A stretch of DNA of 64,000 nt, taken from Girardinichthys multiradiatus. Lineage: Eukaryota > Chordata > Actinopteri > Cyprinodontiformes > Goodeidae. A model generated the notes under the pieces. It searched no databases, was not told where the DNA came from, and worked only from the letters and a program-made list of their open reading frames with translations. A program made the position numbers and the translations under genes. Positions 12,501-22,300 of the stretch are shown here, in pieces (the stretch's first letter is position 1; every line of letters begins with the position of its first letter). Location: contig NC_061806.1 in NCBI RefSeq assembly GCF_021462225.1, forward strand, positions 6,320,734-6,384,733, in the 5' to 3' direction.

Positions 12501-15500
12501 TCCAGTCAGCTGGGGGATGGACACCAAAGCTGATGCCGGTAGCAGTGGATCAGATATGTTGCTAAGCCGCATGGTCAAAGAAACAGTAAACAGAAACTCC
12601 ATAAAAATGTAGGATGCCTAGGCACAAGTTTTCATAAGTGTCCAGCTAATCCATGAGAATGTCCTCAACAATCTAAAGCAATGTGAGGAGAAGAAGCGGC
12701 AAACAGATCATGCCAACGCCCTCTATCCTTTCTGGTGGCTTTCGGGTGAAATTTATGGAAAACGTAAAACTTTCATGCTGCAGTGATATTATAACATGAA
12801 AGTAGGGCATTTAAGTAGCATGCCATGGTGATTTTATTATTTCAAACGGTTTATTGAAACAAAAGCCAGATAGTAGTGGGTATCCTACAACAAAAAATGT
12901 CTCAGTAACATGTCATGTGCTCTTGAGCATCAATTACAGCTTGACAATGACGCTGTTCACAAGTCGACTTATTGTCTGCTGATGCACGGCATACCACTCT
13001 TCTTGAAGGGCAGTCCTAAGGTCATTGAGAACCTGTAGTATAGAGTTATGAGCCTCTAGATGGCAACTCAGCTGATCCCATAGGTTTTCTATGAGACTCA
13101 CATTGAATGTAGTGCAGGCAACTCAATTAGAGGTACCCCAGTCTCCAGCAGCCATTTCCTAATGAGCTGGATTATTATAGTTCATAAAGATAAAATTTGG
13201 CCTGTGTTGTTCATGCAGGGGCACCATGACTGGATTAATGATGTTCTTCAGGTAGTATGGGTTTGTCACTGTACCATTCACAAAGTGTAGGGCAGTTATG
13301 TATTGGCTAGACACACCTGCCCACACTAAAACCCCCACCATCAAAGGCTCATCTGGTGACAACAGTGGCTGATGCATAGCACTCTCCTTGATATCTCCAA
13401 CATCTTTGGCAGCCATCATTTCTGCTCAGCATTAATCAACCATCAAAGAACAACACTGGGGCCCACTGGTCCCTTGTCCAGTGTAAATGCTCTCTGGCCC
13501 ATGTAAGACGATGATGCCTGTGCGTGGTGGTGTGGTCAGGTACCCTTGCAGGTCCACTAGCACGCAGACCCCGCTGATGTAAACCGTTTCAAATGGTCTG
13601 ACGTGACACTCATCTCCCTTAAATGTATCTGGAGTTGAGTGGCATTCATTATACGGTTCCCCAGGGCACTGATTACAATGAAAATTCATCAGTGTGAGAT
13701 GTGGGCAAAGGATTCTATGCCATTCTTGGACTCTTCCAGTCTCTCTGTATCTGTTGCAACCTGCTGATGACACTCTGTGACACTCCAAGTTCCGTGGCCA
13801 CCTCCATCTGTGAATTTCCTATTTGAAACCTCGCAACAGCAAGGTACTGTAGTTAGATGCCGTCTATTTCTCATGATGTCAAAATGTAAACAGCATGATA
13901 AGAAGGACTGTTTATACGTATATCAATGATGATTGAACCAGGGAATGTATTGGTTGATTCATGGATTAAACACCTGTTGTTAATTTTGTCATTAAGCTCC
14001 TTGTTAGAGCAAGTTGTGCAAAAAGCACTAAAACACTGAACCTTTGGAAATCTGCATTCAAACGTTTAGAGAAGGTTACATTAAGTTTACCTGTAAAGGT
14101 TATTGTGCATTCTAGCTTCATCCTGAAATTTCATTGGAAAACCAAATATCGCTAACATTTTGTGAGTAGTGTATATCCAACAAGTTATTCTGTAATTACA
14201 GTGTGCATTTTAAAAACTGTATAAAAATTAAGCATTGTCCCTAAAACTCCACAATTTACTTAACTGCATTTGATCAAAGAAATATGCTAAGATTTCTCAC
14301 ATGTTGATCAGGATTAAAAAATCCCTCTTTCTCCCACCACTGATACCAGCAAGACTCCACATATTCTGGACTGTAGGAAGATGGCAAAGGCAAGGTTGTA
14401 TCTGCAAACAAATGAATAAAATCACAGAATAACTCAATAGATCACTAAATAAATACATACTATGTGTACAGAAAATCACCTTTTTTTGTCCCAGCAGGCG
14501 TTTGAGTCGTATACACTATCTTCTCTTTTTCACTCCAGTTTAATTTTTGATCTTCAGCTTTCTGAAAGCAAGAGAATTTAGAAGATACTCATATAGGATT
14601 TCATCACCAATTAACATAGCAACAATAAATGTATTGAGTGATCACTGCTCTATCTGTATTAAAGGTCATATTATGCATATTAGCAATCATGTATTCATCC
14701 ATTCATTTATTGTCTTCTGCTCATCTAAGATTAAGTCACAGGGTTTAACACGCCCATGAAGAAAATAGATATCCTTTCTCCCTCGCTAGACTCTCCTGAT
14801 TATTACAGTGGATGCCAAGGCGTTGCCAGGAAAAATAAGTCACTCGAGTGAATTCTGGCTCTTCCAAAGGGCTGGGCCTTTTAGACACTTCAATGATTCA
14901 GAGGAGCATGGGACATCTACAAGCACCCTCTTTAAAGTGTAGCCAACCCCGATGTAAAAGCATAAGCCTGCCCCCGGACCAATTTTGAAAAATGCCACCA
15001 AAGTGGGCAGTGCTCAGAGAAACCAGAGGGTCAAAGCCAAGTGTGGGGAAAAACGAGCCACTGGCTCATGGCACTGACTCAGCGATTGCAGTGGAGGAGA
15101 GAATGGGTGCAGTTTCTAAGAGGTAAAGTGATGTTAGCAGCATCATTGCTAGCACGGGATGACGTTCAAAGCAGTAACAAACGTTCAGAAAGTTTACACT
15201 TCCATGTAGATTTTTACTATCTCAAGTAAAGCATATGATTGAAAGTATATAACGCTATGATCATTGCTTCATGTTCCTTGGCCTTGACCATCAGTGTCTC
15301 TGAGCACTGCCCACTTTGGTGGATGTTCCAACTCCTGATTTGCTATGGGGTGTGTGTCTAAGTGAGATGGTTTTATACCTGAATGTGGGGCTAGACAATT
15401 TCAAACATTTGAACCATCTGAAAGGCTTGAACCAATAGGAAAATTCAACTGCAGTAACCACCGTTCAACCCAAAGAGGGCAGCACTACGAAGGTTTTAGA

Positions 15501-16255
15501 ATAAGTATTGCAGAATTAAACAAGTTTACATGAAAATGTAAAAAATGCACAGTAACCCTTAAGGTCCAGTTTATACAGTTTATCTGCAAAAAAGGCTAAT
15601 TTGGAGTTTAGCTTCACTTTAATTGTAGTTCTTTTGATGGATTGTAGTTCTTTCGATGGATATTTGTTTTATTCTTAATTATATGCTTAATTGTACGCTT
15701 ATTGCTTTGAATTCTATTCATCTTTTAGCTTTTCCTTTCAGGGGTGCCCACAGGGAGTCATCCATCTTGAAATCTTTTAATGAAAGCTTATAATGAAGTC
15801 TAAAACTTTGTTTTCATTGCTTTTACTTCTGTTTATATTGTTTTGATCTTGTCGTTTTTAACGCTGTCCTTTTAACTTGTTTCATGTTTTAAATGTTAAT
15901 TTGGTTTATCTGTGAGACACTTTGTTGCAGCGGAGGTTGTTTTGAAGTGAATTATAAACTATGAATTATCAATGAAGTAGTAGTACTAATATTTAACATT
16001 TCAGGGTGACGAGGTTTGGGCAGTGGTCTCTTGTTTTCCCACCAGGAAGGTGTATGGCTGCCCTAGGGGCCTTGTGTCAGTCTGCCTTGGGATGCTACGG
16101 CCATCCGAGCAGAGTCCACCTACCCTCTGCTGTTCTTAGGTGCTGAGTGTTGCAGGTTTTCTACTGTTTTCACTCCAACTCCAACAACTGTGTGAATTCA
16201 GGTGATAATCTTGCTCACATACACCCACTCAGCACAAACACACTTTTTTCAACAC

Positions 16256-16316
<61 letters not shown>

Positions 16317-19300
16317 GCGCACACACACACACACACACACGCACACACCCTTAAATACCCACTCACCAACGAATTATTAATCTAAATGGTTGAAGGTCAT
16401 ACAAACACAGGTTAATATTACAGCAATGTGGCCTGCCTACATTAATGCTAGATGCAGCCTTAATTTAATAAAGTCAATCATGCAATTAGGATTCTTTCTT
16501 GAGATATCCTTTTTGTAAAGCAAAAATACCCTGGCTCATGTGGGCAACCAACTTCTCTATATGGTATGCCTGAAATACCAAGCAGGACACGTGAGAAAAA
16601 GAGAAGACAACAAATCTCAGCATTATAAACATTCAAACCTGACGGACACAGCTAATTACATTTTCAACACTGTCGTCAGTGTACTGGACAGGGTCGGAGT
16701 GGATTGGACACATGCTAGCAGCTTGCCTACAGATGGCGCACTGTTAATGACTGAGAAAAGAGCTGGTGGTGTGACTAAATTCAGAGTGAAATACAAGCTA
16801 CAAAAAGAGGACATTTCACTGCATTTTGCACAAAAAGGCATTGTGTTGCAAATCATTAAAAATGGAAGTGGTTATCCGGACCATTAAATTCATCCATTCC
16901 AGAGGTCTGGATCTATGCCAGTTTGAAAGTCTTCTCATGATAACGGAATTCCTTTTAGCCTGCTGTACCACATTGAAGTCAGGTGGATAAGCCAAGATGC
17001 TGTACTAAAACTTCTTTTTTTTTATTTACAAGAGGAAATTGGACAGTAACTCGTCTTGGAATCAGTCTTGGAATTTAAGCCCAAGGTCACAAAAAAATTT
17101 AAACACAAAATTATGGCAGCATAGGTGGATTTAAGTTGAAGCTTTATGGAACCAGAGTGAATGCTGACTGAAAAAATAACAAGATTGCTGCGAGTTTGAA
17201 AAACAGTTTAAGGTCAATAAAGAGGTTAAAACAAAATTTGCCATTTTCCGTTTTCCATTCATACTCAAGGCTGCTAATCTGTCCACTGACATCCAACTTG
17301 AAATAATTGACTTAAGAGCATGATTTTAAGAGTGTGGACTGGACTAGTAACACACATCAGTTGTAAGGAACAGGGTAGTCTACACTTCCTGAGGAGACTT
17401 TGATCATTTAAAATCTGCAAGAGACTTCAACGGATGTTTACCAATCTGTGGGCAGTGCCCTGTTTAATACTGTGGTGTTTAATACTGTGGTGCACTCAAA
17501 TCAGGTGATACTCAGGGCCTGAAAATGTAATCCTTTACCTCCCGCAATGCGATTTATCAAACCTGAAACAGATTGCGGGTGCTGTTCTTGCATCTAGATT
17601 TAGCACGTTTGAAATGCAGTTGCTAACTGGGACACAAAAATGTCTGCTGTCACTTTGGCTAGAAGGTGACAGATGATGGAGAGAGTTAATCTTCTGTATA
17701 TGTATCAACTGATTTGGACTGTCAAAAATAAAAATATGAGAATAGAGGATTCTATGTAGAATTATCTAAGGTTTGATTTGGAGCCAATCACAAACAAAAG
17801 CCATTAAATATTTCCTATGATAAAACTCTTTGCAACACTTCTTTCTTGCATCTGGATCATTCCAGCACCCCATCGCTGTTAGTAAGATCATCTGCTGCTG
17901 AACGCGCACAAACCTAATCAACCCAAAGTGCACATAACTGTTCAAGCATGCACAGACTGTTAACTGTAATTACACATAATGCAAAGGAGCCACTGTGCTT
18001 TGATGTTGATAATATAATTAATAGGAAGAAAATATATATAATAAGGCAGATTCAAGCCTTCATTTGCAAACTGGATGCTAAAATCACTTCTTAGCAGGTA
18101 AAAAAAAAAATCACCATTTTAAGGCAGCTTTTCCATGTGGTGAGAAAAACAGTGTATGCTTTAACCTTGTCACGAAACAAAACACATCGCATTATTGACT
18201 ATCATTGTGTCATTGCAGAGCAATTGGAGCTTGATCAGTTTGATTACGTTGTTTAAATGGGAACATATGCCAGTGGTTGGTTTATACAGTGAAAAATTAT
18301 TTTGTGTCACCAAAAACAATTTAAACAACCACGTTATCGTTATCTTATACCGTTAAAATATTGGCAAAATGAATTCAGTAAAATCATCGGAAAATAATTT
18401 TTTTTTTACATAAATGTTCGAATGGAATTATTTGCAGGACAGTGATGTGATGTTATGTTTTAAAATTAGCAAAGCTATAATATACAGATTGAAAACTTCT
18501 ACAACAAATTATTTTTATGTTGCTAATATTAGGTTCAGGCTTGAATATTGTGGCTGTTTATTATAAACTCCTAATTCTTCAAACATCCATCCATCCATCT
18601 TCTATACCCGCTTCTTCCATGGGCCTTTAATATTTTTATTAAAGGCAAAGCAGAATGTAGTCTTTTGGTCTGTCTGAACCCCAAACATAAAGCTTCTGCT
18701 CATAGAACAACGTCAAAATCAGCCTTCTGCATGCGCAATTACGCACTCAGAGGCACCCTGCGGAAATGAACAGAAATAATCTTGTCGATAAAAGTTAACT
18801 GTAACAGTCCAGAAAGGCAGGAACCGAAAGGAACAAAAGGAAAAAAATCAGCAACTGGTTTATTTATTTTGATGCAGCGCAACAACCCCTGCATGTTTCA
18901 AGCAACAGCTTTTGTTCGCTTTTCCTCTTGTTCTGCTGGGTGCAGTAGCAGCCAGCCAGTAGCACATGCAATTTCCTCATTTAAATAGGGCACCTGTTTT
19001 GCACCCGTTATCCATTGCACGTGCAATCTTTGACATGCACACACAACACGCCCACTTAGTGCACATGCATTTTTTTTTGTACAAGTAATTTAACACCCCC
19101 TATTTGAGATCATTAAAGATCAGGCCCTCAGTGTGTTTCCTTGAATGCTTGACAGTTTCCTCACACTGGGACTGCAGTCCCCACTCAGCCTGGGATGGTC
19201 CCCATTTTGCTTTTTGAAATATAATTCTACTATTTAGAGTCATGACTGAAGGCCTGAAAAAAACAGACACCATGTCAACTTTCTGAATTACATGCAGGCG

Positions 19301-22300
19301 GGGCATTGTATTTAATAACATCCTAAATCAGCTGATTTTACGTAAAACAAACTGTTCAGATGCAGCACATCCATTTTCTCCCAAACACACAAAATATTAC
19401 CACCATGAAACAGCCTGTTTGGTTTGGAAATTTATTGATAGCCCTTAAGCGTACCACCGTCTGCAGGAGGAGGGAGCAGGCAGAGGGCAGCTGCCCGTAA
19501 TCAGACTGCCTGCATCGGGTTAACCGAGAGGAAGGCCCCTGAAATTCAACCTAAAACTAACTACACTGCAGTCAAAAGTCAACAGTTTTGTGCTTTAAGG
19601 TTCTTGTCCTCGTTATAGCCATGGCTGAGACAAAACCTACTTCATAAAGCCCAAAATTGTAACTTCTTCTGGCAAACGTTGGAGCAACCAGTCCAGACAG
19701 GAGTGTCTCTCCTCTCAACGTCTCCTGCCACACCCCCACACATTGGAACCCCTGAGCCTTATTTTATACCTCCTGGCTGGGCTGTTGTCCAGATAATTAT
19801 CCCAGTGGATTATTATATAGTCAGTCATTTTCTACCGCTTATTCCATAGTGGGTCGCAGGGAAGCTGGTGCCTATCTCCAGCAGTATATGGTCAAGAGGC
19901 GGGGTACACCCTGGACAGGTTGCCAGTCCATTGCAGGGGAACACACAAACAACCATGCACACTCATTCATACTCATTATATTTCATTGCCTAAGGGCAAT
20001 TTAGAGAGACCACTTAACCTAACAGGCATGTCTTTGGACTGTGGGAGGAAGCCAGAGTACCCGGTGAGAACCCACTCATGCACAAGGTGAACATTCAAAC
20101 TCCATGCAGAAACACGCCTGGCCAGGAATCGAACCCAGGACCTTCTTGCTGCAAGGCAACAGTGCTACCAACTGCGCCACCCTATTTCATACATTAAAAA
20201 ACAAATATTAGACATTCTTGCCTATAGAATAATACAAACATTATTTGTATTTGGAAGAGCTGCTCAGGTCCTCTACAGTCCACTGCAGTGGGTGAGAGGT
20301 TATTTCCATGATGGATGTGAGATTGGCTAACATCGTCTTCTCACCCACCACCTCCACAGAGTCAAGTGGGCAGTCTAGGACAGAGCTGGCCCTCCTAACC
20401 AGCTTGTTCAGTCTCTTCCCTTGCCGCTCTGTGCCGCCTAGGGCCCAGCAGACGACATCATAGAGAATACCTGAGACTACCACAGTCATAAAAAGTCCTA
20501 AGCAAATGCCTGCACGTTCCGAAGGACCTCAGTCTCCTCAGAAGATGGAGGAGACTTTGGCCCTTCTTGTGTAGGGCATTGGTGTTATGGCACCAGTCCA
20601 GTTTATTGTTGAGGTGAACACCCGGGTACTTAAAACTGTCCACTGACTTAATGTCCTCACCCTGGATGTTCATTGGAAACTATCTTATCTGTTGTTACAG
20701 AACTGCACCAATTGCCATTTGAAAAAAGAGAAGAAAAGAGGCACGCTAGTCACTAGCCTCTCCAATGCAAGCGCCAGCCTCTACAGTGCAATTGCCAGCC
20801 TATCTAAAGCAATCGCCAGCCTCTTCAATGCTATCACCAGCTTCTCCAAAGCTAACACAAGTGAGTACTCTCCTTCTTTGCCAGCTCTGGCCGCTCAGTT
20901 ACCAGTGCTGGCCTATCATTAATGGGGGGGCAGCTGCAACTGGCACTTGAACCACCAGGTCCCTGCTCATAAATACATATGCAAAGTTGTAGAAATAACC
21001 GGAAGGCACCCACCACGTGTCCAAATAGCCATGGCAATGGTGCTGTGGCAGTCACAGAGAGACCTACACACCATGGGGGATGTTTGTAGTGAATTACAAC
21101 AAACCAACAACCTCTTAAATAACATCAGCAACTTAAACCTGACTGGAAATAAAATGTTTGTCAGCTCATACCCATTTTGTTCTACAATCTGTGTATCAAA
21201 TCCAAATGCCACCATCTAGCTGCTGCATTGAGCTCAATGATGATCATTGCAATGATGTGAATATGCAGCCTATACTTCTAATAGGAAGACTATCACCACA
21301 CACTAGGTGAAGAAACCTTAAATCTTTAAAACCATTCAGGATGTCACATAAAAACAATTCTAAATTACATACAAGCCAGCCATCGTGCATGGAGCCTCAT
21401 TAAGGTTTGTTCCCAACACAACTATTATACTAAGAATAATTATAATTATTGTTATAGTATAAAGGAATCATGAGTTGAGGAGGCCAACATGCATCACATT
21501 TGTGCATCACAAATAGGTTGCACATATACTGAATGAAAATGCATTTTATTTTCAAAAGCATATTGACTGACAGAGGACTTGCAGATGACTCCCAGTCCCT
21601 AGCCCTGATTACATTCAGAAATTGGCTCCTCACTGTGAATGAGACACAGTTTAGGGGAACTTTATATATATCTAAGCAATATACAGATGAGGCCATTCCA
21701 TGGCTGACATGGCCCAACTGTTAAATAGCATTGTGTCAGTCAGATGCCTCTGAAAAGCTCCTGTTGAAAGGACTGCAGCATAGTGAGAATTTGATCCGGC
21801 AGTGGCTAAGCACGGTTCCTCCTGCTTTCCACTGTAACACTGAGGCCAGCTCTGTGCAGATCTCCAAAGTAATTGTCTGGGGCAATCTAAACCGGCTTAT
21901 AAGCCATGCATCATCATGTGCCAGCAGGTCAGTACGATCTCGGAAAAAAACCTCTCTTTCGACTTCTTCCATTGGCGATGTCCTCCAGCTGTGCCAAAGC
22001 TGCCATCGTTGCACAATTATGCACAACTTTACGCAGCTATTTATGGACATGAGGCTAATTGTGATTCAGTTTCATCACTCGGGTTTAAACCATAAAAGCT
22101 CAAAAAACATCAGGTTTGATGCTCCATGAATTAAATAAAACTGAATGGAGATATATTTCAGTGTATTTAGTTGAGTTTTAGATCTCTGTAGTTTGTTATT
22201 GTCAATTGAAAAAGTTTGAGTGGATTACCATATACTTTCACGCAATGTTTATTTCGGCATATGCCGAGTTGTGTGTGAAACAATGGGACGCAAGGTTTTT

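Larger units (their letters stand above)
4121..14300 (-). other. vars2: vars2 intron 3, a transposon graveyard
   Basis: A 10.2-kb intron separates residues GFFNPDQH from ERLSHSV, which are contiguous in the family. It holds at least five Tc1 relics of distinct families, a LINE endonuclease fragment and SINE tails (listed separately). In 4121-4657, 6270-6570, 7310-7930, 9090-9930 and 12350-12830 no gene is seen. A tract near 7470-7790 resembles one near 22590-22810 and may be a dispersed repeat. Confidence 0.8.
20690..22130. mobile_element. PIF-Harbinger element relic
   Basis: Combines a minus-strand transposase relic (22050-21430) with a plus-strand frame (20692-21219) that has [20 protein letters not shown], like the C-terminus of the Myb-like accessory protein of Harbinger elements. 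Convergent gene order fits that superfamily. Termini were not identified. Confidence 0.55.

Noticed and set aside
16147..16380. Open frame rich in His/Thr
   Set aside because: It is a translation of a CA microsatellite.
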